A stretch of DNA of 64,000 nucleotides from Paenibacillus sp. SYP-B4298 (GTDB taxonomy: Bacteria > Bacillota > Bacilli > Paenibacillales > Paenibacillaceae): positions 929,501-993,500 of the forward strand of contig NZ_CP115484.1 of the NCBI RefSeq assembly GCF_027627475.1. Reading direction: 5' to 3'. A program made the translations under genes and the position numbers. Shown in pieces: positions 44,023-52,215 of this stretch; position 1 is the first letter of the stretch, and each line of letters opens with the position of its first letter. The notes beneath the pieces are model-generated. The model was not told the origin of the DNA. It saw only the letters and a program-made list of their open reading frames with translations, and did no database searches.

Positions 44023-44067
44023 AACCGTGCCCCCCCATGCGTCTAGGCGCAGCAGGGAGGCACGGTT
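44023..44067. other. Inverted repeat between convergent MCP and GH32 genes
   Basis: AACCGTGCC (44023-44031) and GGCACGGTT (44059-44067) can pair around a 27-base loop. No T run follows on either strand. It may serve as a weak bidirectional terminator. Confidence 0.4.
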
Positions 44068-44151
44068 CGTAAGGTAGGTCGTGCGAATAGGAGTGAGACA
44101 TTACCAGAATAGGAGATGCCACAGGAGAGCGTAATCGCGCCTTCCTATTTC

Positions 44152-45900
44152 TTATGCCCGCTGTCGCAGCGAGGCATAGTGAATGAGACGGAACGCGGTG
44201 TCTTCCTCGCCGCTGAGGGAGAGGCCGCAGCCCTTGCCCAGGCTATAAGCCGTGAGGGTGGCGACCTTCTCGCCGGAGTTAACGAACAGCTCGATCGAGT
44301 GAAGGTCGATGAACAGCTCCAGCGTTAGACCATCGTCGAATGTGTCAGATGAGTTGGCACCGTTCACTTCGCTCCTGCCGCCTGCTGTACCCGGCGCGGG
44401 AGCCGTAACACTGCTCTGCTCCTGGTCTGTGCTGTTGCAGCTTGCAGCAGGGAGGGATGTGGTGATGATAATCGGCGGCTGGTCGCTGTAATCCGAGGAT
44501 AAGGTGAGCGTACCGCTCGTCATATCGACCGCAAGACGGGTTGCCCGAACAACAGTCGCATTCACAGTAGTCGCTTCCGAAGTTGCAGCCACTTCCGTAG
44601 TCGCCTCCGCAGTCGCGGTCGCTGTTGCCGTGGATACTGCCGCCTGCCCCTCTCCTGACTGTGGAACGGCTGTGCTGGACTGCTGCTGCCCTTGCCCCGG
44701 AGCTATGCTGGCCTGTTGCTCCAGTCCGGACAGCCCGGACTGCCGATGCAGCTCCACGACGAATCGTCCAGCACCGGGCTTCACCTCAAGACGCAGATAA
44801 GCGGCTGGCTGTCCCTCCAGCTTCAGGCTAGCGCCTGCATTGAGCAGGACATGCTCATGGGTCGCCATCGGCTCGAAGTGCTGCTCAACGTGGAGGCCAG
44901 GCTGCTGGATGAGGCGACCGCTCTGAATGTCCAGACGGCGCGGCAGCGACATCATCCCGGTGAAGCCATATTCCTTGGGCGGTGCGGGCTGGTGCCAGCG
45001 ATGCATCCAGCCGAACATGATCCGCTCGCCCTCCTTGCCTGCCGCCGACTGCGGCGCGTAGAAGGTGCTGCCGTAATCGAGCAAGCCGCTGCTCTCTGGC
45101 AGGAAGCGCCCGTTCTCGTAGTCCAATTCCCCGATCATGTACAGGGTGTGGTTCTCCACGCTCTGTTGAAACTCCGGGTCGCAAGGCATGACCGATACGA
45201 CGAGCACGTCCTTGTCCCCGATACGGAACAGGTCAGGACATTCCAGCAGGATGTTCTCCTCTGGCCGCGACTGATAGATTGAGGAGTGGAACGTCCAGTC
45301 CGTCAGATTATGCGATTGGAAGAGGAGAATCTCTCCACGCCGCAGCGAGTTGCGAACGGAGAGCACGCAGTAGTAGACACCGCCCGCCTCCCATATCTTC
45401 GGATCGCGGAAGTCGCAGATCAAGTACCCTTCGGGCAGCTCGTCCTTGCCGATGACCGGATTGCCCGGATATTTGTGGAAGGTAACTCCATCCTCCGAAT
45501 AGGCCAGACATTGGGTCTCCACGACCTGATCTTCCTCACGGTCATAGCCAAGATTCGGGTCAAGATGCCCGGTGTACATGAGATACAGCTTGCCATCCTT
45601 CTCGATGGCGCTCCCGGAGAAGCAGCCATTGGCATCGTGCAGCGTATCATTCGCCAGCGCGACAGGGAGATAGCGCCAGTGAACGAGGTCATCCGATACC
45701 GCATGACCCCAGTGCATATCGCTCCATGCTGTATCGTAGGGATAGTGCTGATAGAATAGATGATATTGCCCGCGATAGTAGATGAAGCCGTTCGGATCAT
45801 TCATCCACCCGACCTCTGGCGTCAGATGGAATAGCGGTCGCTCCGTCACTTGATCTCTATGAGCTTGAATGTATTGGTTGGCTCTCTCTAATCTCTTCAT
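44152..45900 (-). CDS. Glycoside hydrolase family 32 (sucrose/fructan hydrolase) with low-complexity inserts
   Basis: 582 residues without a signal peptide, so cytoplasmic. The five-bladed propeller is clear: HLTPEVGWMNDPNGFIYYRG (nucleophile Asp in WMNDPNG), FRDPKIW, and ECPDLF (acid/base Glu). The C-terminal beta-sandwich is unusual. It is broken by two low-complexity insertions, residues about 392-453 (Gln/Ser, then Ala/Thr-rich STATATATAEATTEVAA) and about 477-518 (SCNSTDQEQSSVTAPAPG), which make the protein about 80-90 residues longer than usual for ScrB-type enzymes (about 480-500). It is the last gene after a binding-protein-dependent sugar importer, so it should cleave an imported fructoside. 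Confidence 0.92.
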   Translation of the reverse strand: MKRLERANQYIQAHRDQVTERPLFHLTPEVGWMNDPNGFIYYRGQYHLFYQHYPYDTAWSDMHWGHAVSDDLVHWRYLPVALANDTLHDANGCFSGSAIEKDGKLYLMYTGHLDPNLGYDREEDQVVETQCLAYSEDGVTFHKYPGNPVIGKDELPEGYLICDFRDPKIWEAGGVYYCVLSVRNSLRRGEILLFQSHNLTDWTFHSSIYQSRPEENILLECPDLFRIGDKDVLVVSVMPCDPEFQQSVENHTLYMIGELDYENGRFLPESSGLLDYGSTFYAPQSAAGKEGERIMFGWMHRWHQPAPPKEYGFTGMMSLPRRLDIQSGRLIQQPGLHVEQHFEPMATHEHVLLNAGASLKLEGQPAAYLRLEVKPGAGRFVVELHRQSGLSGLEQQASIAPGQGQQQSSTAVPQSGEGQAAVSTATATATAEATTEVAATSEATTVNATVVRATRLAVDMTSGTLTLSSDYSDQPPIIITTSLPAASCNSTDQEQSSVTAPAPGTAGGRSEVNGANSSDTFDDGLTLELFIDLHSIELFVNSGEKVATLTAYSLGKGCGLSLSGEEDTAFRLIHYASLRQRA

Positions 45901-45911
45901 AGGTCCACTCC

Positions 45912-46745
45912 TTATTTGATGCCGCTCTGCAGCGAACCCTCTACAATATATTTCTGGAATATAATATACAGGACGACAATCGGAATTGTGACCATCGTCA
46001 GGGCCGCCATAATGTGACTTGTGAAAATATTATACGTATCGCTAAAGATCGCGTTCAATGCAACCTGGATCGGCATCAGCTCCGACTTGGACAGCGCCAT
46101 GACCGGCCACAGAAAATCATTCCACGAGGCCAGGAAGGTAAGAATGCCGACCGTGATATACATATTGAGGCTGGAAGGGACGACAATCTGGAAGAAGGTG
46201 CGAATCTCGCCCAGTCCATCGATCTTGGAAGCCTCGATCAGCTCTTCCGGGAACGACAGGAAATGCTGCCGGAACAAAAACACATTCATGACATTGACGA
46301 AGAACGGCACCAGATAGCCGGGAATGGTATTAATCATGCCCAGCTCATTGACGACCAGGAACATCGGCAGGATGGTGGCCTCGATCGGCACGATCATCAG
46401 GGCGATAATGAACAGCAGGATGCTGTCCTTGAACGGGAAATTGAAGCGCCCGAGCGCGTAGCCTGCCAATGAATTAATCGTCAATCCGAAGATAACCGTC
46501 ACGCTGGCGTAGATCAGGCTGTTCAGCAGATTGGTGAAAATATTGTAAAAGCCGAGCAGCTCCTTATACGATTGCAGCGACATATCCGAGAACTTCGGAA
46601 CAATCGCATAGATGGTGCTCACATCCCGGTAGATGGCGCTGTCCAGCTTGAAGGAGGAGACGACCATCCAGACGAGCGGAATAAGAAACTGCAACGCCAG
46701 CGCGATCGCCAGCACATAAAATAATACCTTTCGAACGAGCTTCAT
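45912..46745 (-). CDS. Sugar ABC transporter permease (MalG type)
   Basis: 277 residues with six predicted helices. The EAA loop EASKIDGLGEIRTFFQIVVPSSLNMYITVGILTFL marks a binding-protein-dependent carbohydrate importer (CUT1). It overlaps the MalF-type gene by 4 bp and lies 11 bp before the GH32 gene. The operon has no ATPase gene, so a shared MsmX-type ATPase encoded elsewhere is expected, as in many Bacillota CUT1 systems. Ligand: probably a fructose-containing oligosaccharide, inferred from the GH32 partner. Confidence 0.92.
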   Translation of the reverse strand: MKLVRKVLFYVLAIALALQFLIPLVWMVVSSFKLDSAIYRDVSTIYAIVPKFSDMSLQSYKELLGFYNIFTNLLNSLIYASVTVIFGLTINSLAGYALGRFNFPFKDSILLFIIALMIVPIEATILPMFLVVNELGMINTIPGYLVPFFVNVMNVFLFRQHFLSFPEELIEASKIDGLGEIRTFFQIVVPSSLNMYITVGILTFLASWNDFLWPVMALSKSELMPIQVALNAIFSDTYNIFTSHIMAALTMVTIPIVVLYIIFQKYIVEGSLQSGIK

Positions 46746-47632
46746 GCGGTGCGCTCCTCCCTGAACAGTTTTTTGATCACAATCGAGATGAGAATCAGGA
46801 AGAGGGTGAAGGCCAGCGTGACTGCGCTCGCATACCCGATATTCCGGTGGCGGAAGCCATATTCATAGATGTATTGCAGCAGCGTCTGCGTGGAATTGTC
46901 CGGCCCGCCGCCCGTCATGACCATCGGCTGCACGATCAGCTTGAATGCCTGAATTGTAGTCGTGATGACCAGAAACATCGTGATCGGCTTCAAGGACGGG
47001 AGGGTGATTGACAGGAAGCGCTGCAATCCGCCTGCGCCGTCGATCTCCGCCGCTTCATACAATTGCGGATCGATGTTCTTGAGTCCAGCCAGGAAGATCA
47101 TCATCTGGTAGCCGCAGCCTGACCAGGCGGAGATGGCGACAATGGTCGGCATCGCTTGCCCGCTGCTCGTCAGAAACGGCTGCTTCGGCAGACCGAGAGC
47201 AGCTAGTAGCTCGTTAATCAGCCCGGAGGTCGGATTCAGCATGACTGTCCACAGAATCGAGATGACGACGAGCGACAGCACAGCAGGCGAGAAGAAGGCG
47301 GTGCGGAAGAAGCCCACGCCCCGAATCTTCTTGTTGACGATCATCGCCAGCGCCAGCGCCAGCGATAGCTGCAGCGGTACGACGAGCACGACGAATTGCA
47401 AGGTATTGTAGAAGCTCTGGATCAGTACCTCATCGGTAGCCATACGAACGAAATTTTCCAGGCCGATGAATTGCTTCTGACCAGGCTTGAGCAAGTAATA
47501 GTCGGTAAAGCCATACGTGAAGGCCAGAATGATCGGCAGTAATATGAATACAACGGCCAGCAGAATAGCTGGCCCCAAAAATCCGTAGGCGGTTAGCAGA
47601 TCGCTTTTTTTGTAGTGCTTGCGTTTAGTCAC
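46742..47632 (-). CDS. Sugar ABC transporter permease (MalF type)
   Basis: 296 residues, six helices, EAA loop EAAEIDGAGGLQRFLSITLPSLKPITMFLVITTTI and the characteristic late segment GGPDNSTQTLLQYIYEYGF. It is the larger membrane partner of the MalG-type permease in a CUT1 importer. The stop codon overlaps the next gene by 4 bp. It follows the binding-protein gene by 67 bp, a gap that could help express the binding protein at a higher level. Confidence 0.92.
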   Translation of the reverse strand: MTKRKHYKKSDLLTAYGFLGPAILLAVVFILLPIILAFTYGFTDYYLLKPGQKQFIGLENFVRMATDEVLIQSFYNTLQFVVLVVPLQLSLALALAMIVNKKIRGVGFFRTAFFSPAVLSLVVISILWTVMLNPTSGLINELLAALGLPKQPFLTSSGQAMPTIVAISAWSGCGYQMMIFLAGLKNIDPQLYEAAEIDGAGGLQRFLSITLPSLKPITMFLVITTTIQAFKLIVQPMVMTGGGPDNSTQTLLQYIYEYGFRHRNIGYASAVTLAFTLFLILISIVIKKLFREERTA

Positions 47633-47699
47633 GGCTACACATCCTTTAGTTCATTGCGTAGGAGGCGAAGCTTGCCGCTTCGCCTTCAGTGCTCCATGA

Positions 47700-49076
47700 T
47701 TATTTTTGATATTTCTTGAATTCCAGATTAATCTTCTTCACGGCGTCATCCAGATAGCCCTTGATGGCAGCGGCATCGGTGGTCTTGTTCTGCGCGATCT
47801 TCAAGATGATGTCCTTGGCGAACGTCTCGGACAGATACGGATAGCCAGGCGAGATCGGCCGCGCCTTGTTCGTGTTCTTGACCTCATGCTTCAGCACTTC
47901 CCACGCCTCGTTATGGTACGCATTCGGAGTGTTCGTGTCGATCGCATCAACAGCCTGGATTCGGCCTGGAATAGCACCATTAGCCTTGTAGTATTCCTTA
48001 TGCGCCTCGTCGTTGTTCAACCATTCCATCACTTCCACCACCTGCTTGATCCGCGCCTCGTCCTCGATCTGTCCATTGCGGACAAAGGCCCAGCTACCGG
48101 AAGGCGTATACAGTCCGTTATAATCGCCATTCATCTTCGGATAGCGCACGGTGCGGAATTTCAAGTCCGGGTAGTTGTTGGTAATGTCGCTGATGAACCA
48201 GAAGCCGCTGATCGACAGCGCGGTCTTGCCGCTGTGAAATGCCTTTTGCGACTCCGATGCGCTAGCCAGCGGGTTGCCGGCAAATAGCTGCGCGTATTGA
48301 GTGAGCGCCTCGACCGATTTGTCGCTATTCAGCACACCGTCCACCGTTACGCCGTCCTCTGCGACGATGTTCGCTTCATTCGCCCACAGCAGCGGCGTGA
48401 AGAAGTACGTTCCCAGCTCATATGCACCGCCTGGAATCTCCCACAGCGACAGGCTGACAGCCGCTTCATAATCCTTGAAGGCAGGGTCGGTCGTTGTCTG
48501 GGCGTAATCGTCAATCTTTCTTGCCAGCTCGGTGAACTGGCCCCATGTCCAATCCTGATCCGATGCTGGCACCAGCGCCTTCACCTCATCCGGCAGAGCC
48601 TGGATCATATCCTCGTTGTACATCGCGACGACCCCGGAATCCTGATACCCCATCGCGTAAAATTTGCCGTCTACCGTCCCTTGCTTGATCATTGCTTCCG
48701 TGAAGCCATCATGAAAGCCGGGAGACATATAGCCGTCCAGTTCCCCGATAACGCCCGCCTCCACATAGGCTGCAACGTCTGGACCGTCCAGTGTGAAAAT
48801 ATCCGGCATGCTGTTGGAGGTGATCGCGGCATTCAGCTTGTCGATGTAGCCGGAGCCTGCCCCTGCTCTTGTAATATTCTGAATCTCAACCTGCGGCTGG
48901 TCGGGATGGGCTTCATTGTAGCGCTTGATCCGCTCGGCGAACATCTTGCCTTCCGGGTGATCGGCTGCTGCCTGAGTCCATACAACGATGCCGGCGTCTG
49001 ACTCCTTGGAGGAGCTGCAGCCTGCCAGGCCGAAGGCGAGAGTTGCAGCAGCAGCGATGGTTATTAATTTTTTCAT
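47700..49076 (-). CDS. Sugar-binding lipoprotein of the ABC importer
   Basis: 458 residues. The signal MKKLITIAAAATLAFGLAGCSSSK has a lipobox (LAGC, Cys20), so it is a membrane-tethered solute-binding protein. The fold is the CUT1 type: IVVWTQAAADHPEGKMFAERIKRYNEAHPD, MPDIFTLDGPDVAAYVEAG, and FHSGKTALSISGFWFISDI in the hinge region. It delivers the sugar to the two permeases encoded next. It is first in the operon, just downstream of a promoter and a perfect LacI-type operator at 49116-49131. Expression should be repressed without sugar. Confidence 0.94.
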   Translation of the reverse strand: MKKLITIAAAATLAFGLAGCSSSKESDAGIVVWTQAAADHPEGKMFAERIKRYNEAHPDQPQVEIQNITRAGAGSGYIDKLNAAITSNSMPDIFTLDGPDVAAYVEAGVIGELDGYMSPGFHDGFTEAMIKQGTVDGKFYAMGYQDSGVVAMYNEDMIQALPDEVKALVPASDQDWTWGQFTELARKIDDYAQTTTDPAFKDYEAAVSLSLWEIPGGAYELGTYFFTPLLWANEANIVAEDGVTVDGVLNSDKSVEALTQYAQLFAGNPLASASESQKAFHSGKTALSISGFWFISDITNNYPDLKFRTVRYPKMNGDYNGLYTPSGSWAFVRNGQIEDEARIKQVVEVMEWLNNDEAHKEYYKANGAIPGRIQAVDAIDTNTPNAYHNEAWEVLKHEVKNTNKARPISPGYPYLSETFAKDIILKIAQNKTTDAAAIKGYLDDAVKKINLEFKKYQK

Positions 49077-49115
49077 TCGATGAGTACCCCCTTAGTTGAA
49101 TGCGGTGAATGGAAC

Positions 49116-49131
49116 GTGAATACGTATTCAC
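49116..49131. promoter_or_regulatory. LacI-type operator O1 of the GH32/ABC operon
   Basis: GTGAATACGTATTCAC is a perfect 16-bp palindrome just downstream of the minus-strand -10. The same site with two changes lies at 49410-49425 ahead of the lacI gene, so the divergent LacI-family protein is the likely ligand. Confidence 0.88.
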
Positions 49132-49147
49132 TCTTTCTGGTTTTTAT

Positions 49148-49175
49148 GTTATAATAGGAGCAGAGGAATTGTCAA
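49148..49175 (-). promoter_or_regulatory. Promoter of the GH32/ABC operon
   Basis: On the minus strand, TTGACA (49175-49170), a 16-bp spacer and TATAAC (49153-49148). The perfect operator at 49116-49131 lies just past the expected start site. Confidence 0.75.
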
Positions 49176-49179
49176 CCGG

Positions 49180-49197
49180 TTTTAAAACGGTTTCAAA
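49180..49197. promoter_or_regulatory. Candidate CcpA cre site
   Basis: TTTTAAAACGGTTTCAAA fits the cre consensus WWTGNAARCGNWWWCAWW with one mismatch (T for G). It lies immediately upstream of the -35 of the sugar operon, so catabolite control of this operon is likely. Confidence 0.6.
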
Positions 49198-49311
49198 AAA
49201 ATTCACATTATGCTATGAAATGAAGTATCGTAAGTGGAGGAAGGCCGGTTAGGCATGCAGCCATAAGCGATAGGGCAGGCGGAGCGTGGCCAGTACACAC
49301 GAAAGGCAACA

Positions 49312-49363
49312 ATGTGCAGACATTGTGTGCAGGCATTGTGTGCAGGCATTGTGTGCAGGCATT
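49312..49363. repeat. 13-bp tandem repeat, four units
   Basis: The unit GTGTGCAGGCATT occurs three times in a row, preceded by a variant (ATGTGCAGACATT). It lies in the intergenic region between the two LacI operators, where length changes would alter operator spacing. Confidence 0.85.
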
Positions 49364-49409
49364 GAATAGGAATCATCGATATAAATGATTAGAATAAATC
49401 GAGAATAAA

Positions 49410-49425
49410 GTGAATACGTATTCTG
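49410..49425. promoter_or_regulatory. LacI-type operator O2 ahead of lacI
   Basis: GTGAATACGTATTCTG, 14 of 16 matches to the perfect palindrome at 49116. It lies 17 bp before the start codon of the regulator gene, consistent with autorepression or DNA looping with O1. Confidence 0.75.
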
Positions 49426-49442
49426 TATGTGGGGGTATTGTA

Positions 49443-50456
49443 ATGGCGAAATGGACGATGAAGGAGATCGCCAAGCTGGCGAATGTGTCCCAGGCGACCG
49501 TCTCCCGGGTCATCAACGGCAATAAAGGTGTGAACGAAGAGGCGGCACGGCGTGTGCAGGAGGTCATCCAGAGCGTGGGCTTTGTGCCGAACAAGGCGGC
49601 GCAGACGCTGAAGCATAATCAATCCAATATTATCGGGCTGTCGGTTACAGAGACGTACAACCCGTATTTTATCGAGATTATCGACACGCTGGAGCTGGAG
49701 GCGCGCAAGAATGGCTACAGCATACTGCTGCATAATGCCAAGCATAATCCGATTACCGAATGGGACAATATCCAGAACTTCATTGCCCGTCAGGTAGACG
49801 GCATCATCATCGTGCCTACTGGCGACTACAACCTGCAGCGAATCAGCAAGCTTCCGGTTCCGGTCGTCGTGATGACGCAGAATCGGGAGATGTTCGACAG
49901 CATAGGACTGGATCATATGAAGGCGGGCAAGATTGCGGGAGAGACCTTCATCTATGCCGGGCACCAGAGATTCGGCTTCATTGGTACAACGCCGGATGAT
50001 AAGTTTCTGGGCTACAAGAGTGCGCTATATGAGAATGGGTTTGAATTCGATCCAGCGAATTATATCCAGCTTGAGGAGAGCTCGAATACGAATTTCCTGA
50101 TGCGGCGGGATATTGATGCCTATCTGAATCGGGTCGGGTCGTTCGATTTCACCTGTGTATTTACGGCGAATGATGTGATGGCACTCGAATTCATCAAGGC
50201 GGCGCAGGAGCGGCAGATCCGTATTCCGGAGGATATTAGCGTCATCGGCTTCGACGATACGTACCTGGCGAAAATGATGGAAATCTCCAGCATCCATCAG
50301 CCGATCGAGGACATGGTGAAGATGACGATCGAGATTATGCTGAATCGGATCGACCATGAAGCGTCGCCTGGCACCGAGAAGGTTCAGATCAAGCTTGATC
50401 CGGCGCTGATTGAGCGCCGCACCTCGAATCGGAAGAAAGCATCGGGCAGGGCTTGA
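49443..50456 (+). CDS. LacI-family transcriptional regulator of the GH32/ABC operon
   Basis: 337 residues from the ATG at 49443 (GTGGGGGTA upstream); an in-frame ATG at 49410 lies inside the operator. The HTH and hinge MKEIAKLANVSQATVSRVINGNKGVNEEAARRVQEVIQSVGFVPNKAAQTLK are typical, followed by a periplasmic-binding-protein-like sensor (FIEIIDTLELEARKNGYSILLHNAKHNP, VDGIIIVPTGD, DISVIGFDDTYLAKMM). It probably binds an imported sugar or phospho-sugar and releases both operators. It is divergent from the sugar operon, 366 bp away. That gap contains two operators, a cre candidate and a tandem repeat. Confidence 0.93.
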   Translation: MAKWTMKEIAKLANVSQATVSRVINGNKGVNEEAARRVQEVIQSVGFVPNKAAQTLKHNQSNIIGLSVTETYNPYFIEIIDTLELEARKNGYSILLHNAKHNPITEWDNIQNFIARQVDGIIIVPTGDYNLQRISKLPVPVVVMTQNREMFDSIGLDHMKAGKIAGETFIYAGHQRFGFIGTTPDDKFLGYKSALYENGFEFDPANYIQLEESSNTNFLMRRDIDAYLNRVGSFDFTCVFTANDVMALEFIKAAQERQIRIPEDISVIGFDDTYLAKMMEISSIHQPIEDMVKMTIEIMLNRIDHEASPGTEKVQIKLDPALIERRTSNRKKASGRA

Positions 50457-50613
50457 TAGGTGAGATGGACCGTAATATGCTCGCGTGACATGCTGCCGCT
50501 ATTAAAGCATGGTCACTGCACGCAGCAGCTTGCACAACTGGCGCATGGCGCAAGCACAAGTCCGGAGCGAACAGGATCACTCACGGACTCGACGTGCCAG
50601 ACCTGCTCTTGCT

Positions 50614-51363
50614 TCATGAGTCGCTGATTGCGCGCTGCCGCCTGCGGCGCAGGTCAGACAGGGCGAACGGCAGGTAGAGCAGCACGAACAGCACCAGCGC
50701 CACGGCCTCTAGCGACAGCAGGTACCAGGGGTAAGGGCCAAGCAGATCGAGCAGGGAAGCGGTCTCTGGCTTGCGGGCGACGAACATATAGTTGCCTCCG
50801 GTCAGAGCATTGACGCCGCTGACGATAATGAGCAGCACATTGAGGAAGCCCATCGTAATCAGGATCGATCGCCAGGTCGGACGCATGTCCTCTACCCATG
50901 TCATGTAGAGCGCGGACAAAATGATGAGCGCATGGGAGAGGAAGAAGACGATGAACCGGAAATGCGGAAATGGATAAGCGAGCACTGGAGTAAGCAGTGC
51001 TTGCAGTGCGCCGCCGATGCCGGTGAAGTAAGCGATCTGATACGCGGCATAGCTGCGACATAGCAGCATTATGATGCACAAATACAATGAGATGCTGCAT
51101 AGCTCCAGCGGCAGTGTATCCTTGGCGCGGAATACACCTTGCGCGATATACCATATATTTAAGGACAGCTCGCAGCCGATCAGCAGCACGGCCAGGATGA
51201 AGCGACCAGCTATGCGGCGGCGTGGATGGGAGAGGTGCTGGCGCAGCAGGTATAGCATCAGCACAGCCAATACAAATAGAGCGAGTACGATGCGGTGCGA
51301 GGCGGAGAAGGCGATAAAGCCTCCGGGATGGCTTGCTGCGAACCAACTGGCGATCGTCTCCAT
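50614..51363 (-). CDS. YwaF/TIGR02206-family integral membrane protein
   Basis: 249 residues from the ATG at 51363 (GAAGGAGGAATTGC upstream); a longer frame begins at 51408. Seven or so helices are predicted. PLELCSISLYLCIIMLL, QIAYFTGIGGALQALLTPVLAYPFPHFRFIVFFLSH and TGGNYMFVARKPETASLLDLLGPYPWY are the hallmark segments of this family of unknown function. The conserved His, Arg and polar residues inside the membrane suggest transport or an enzyme activity, but none is known to me. It is monocistronic; the GC-rich body contrasts with the AT-rich SDR region to its right. Confidence 0.85.
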   Translation of the reverse strand: METIASWFAASHPGGFIAFSASHRIVLALFVLAVLMLYLLRQHLSHPRRRIAGRFILAVLLIGCELSLNIWYIAQGVFRAKDTLPLELCSISLYLCIIMLLCRSYAAYQIAYFTGIGGALQALLTPVLAYPFPHFRFIVFFLSHALIILSALYMTWVEDMRPTWRSILITMGFLNVLLIIVSGVNALTGGNYMFVARKPETASLLDLLGPYPWYLLSLEAVALVLFVLLYLPFALSDLRRRRQRAISDS

Positions 51364-51534
51364 TGCAATTCCTCCTTCGATACTCTGAACGGCAGGTGCA
51401 GAATCCATAGGGTGTCATTGACCGATGCCCATTGCACAACGAAGTGCAGTGGCGGGATGCGCAAGGGCGCAGCCAATTGGCCGCTCCATCATACACGCGC
51501 TGTTGTAACTAGCATACAGCATGGAAGGCATCCT

Positions 51535-51572
51535 GCAAACAGCCCGCTCCAACATTGGAGCGGGCTGTTTGC
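51535..51572. terminator. Perfect long hairpin downstream of the Sm-like gene
   Basis: GCAAACAGCCCGCTCCAA and its exact complement TTGGAGCGGGCTGTTTGC are separated by CA. It lies 17 bp after the stop of the minus-strand small gene. The outer arm gives a T-rich tail (CTGTTTGC) in either direction. Confidence 0.8.
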
Positions 51573-51588
51573 ATATAGGGCTCGCAGG

Positions 51589-51906
51589 CTATAGCAGCGA
51601 GATGACCAGCAGCTCATACAGGACGAGCGGCAAAATAACATTGTTGTAGTAGTAGTTCTGTGGAAAGAACGGATTGAATGCCCGACTGTCATAGGTGGGC
51701 TGGGCGGTCATCAGGTAGAGGCAGCCATTCTTCACCTCGGACACATAACCGTCGTAGGTGGCGCCGTCGATCGTCTGCACTCGGATCGGGCGATTGGAGC
51801 ATTGCTGCAGTGCATCATAGATGCCCTGGCGATGCGCCCGGATTTGCTCTGCCATGTCGTGATGGCATTGATACACAATCGTACTTCCTTGATTCCGTTG
51901 GGTCAT
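51589..51906 (-). CDS. Small protein with Sm-like segment
   Basis: 105 residues; GCGGAGGTA lies just before the ATG. The middle part, RPIRVQTIDGATYDGYVSEVKNGCLYLMT, has the beta-strand pattern of an Sm/Hfq-like fold (V.T.DG..Y.G.V..V..G...L). It is followed by a Phe/Tyr/Asn-rich linker (AFNPFFPQNYYYNNVI) and a hydrophobic tail (LPLVLYELLVISLL). Proteins of this kind occur in spore-forming Bacillota and have no established role that I can name. The tail may attach it to a membrane or to spore layers. It is monocistronic with its own terminator. Confidence 0.55.
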   Translation of the reverse strand: MTQRNQGSTIVYQCHHDMAEQIRAHRQGIYDALQQCSNRPIRVQTIDGATYDGYVSEVKNGCLYLMTAQPTYDSRAFNPFFPQNYYYNNVILPLVLYELLVISLL

Positions 51907-52128
51907 GGGAATACCTCCGCAATGAAATTGGGCCCAAGCTGGCCCGGCATCCTTCGGATGACTACACTTGTAATCTCAGCATATGCATATGCCTACTCCA
52001 GGGTGCGTAGGGAGGCGATCATATCTCATCTCGAAGCAGTCCAGTTCTATGCCAGACACATCCAGCCAGGCTACCTCAAGCGATGAAAGAAGTGGTCAGG
52101 ATGTTAGAGTTCATCATGGACAAAGAAA
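51907..52128. other. Intergenic stretch, nothing assigned
   Basis: Between the Sm-like gene and the AT-rich repeats ahead of the SDR gene I see no ORF with a ribosome binding site, no hairpin and no repeat. Possible frames here are shadows. Confidence 0.4.
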
Positions 52129-52177
52129 AATATATTATATATAATTAATGAGAACAAATAATATATTATATATAATT
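52129..52177. promoter_or_regulatory. Twin 18-bp AT-rich direct repeats upstream of the SDR gene
   Basis: AATATATTATATATAATT at 52129-52146 recurs exactly at 52160-52177, with centres 31 bp apart (three helical turns). Each contains the palindrome TTATATATAA, and TATAAT in each copy could act as a -10. A TTGACA follows at 52181, but the start codon is too near for it to be the -35. A dimeric regulator, perhaps the GntR/FCD protein at 53071, could bind both copies. Confidence 0.6.
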
Positions 52178-52215
52178 TTGTTGACAATGCTTTACACATT
52201 CATGGAGGTGGCATC

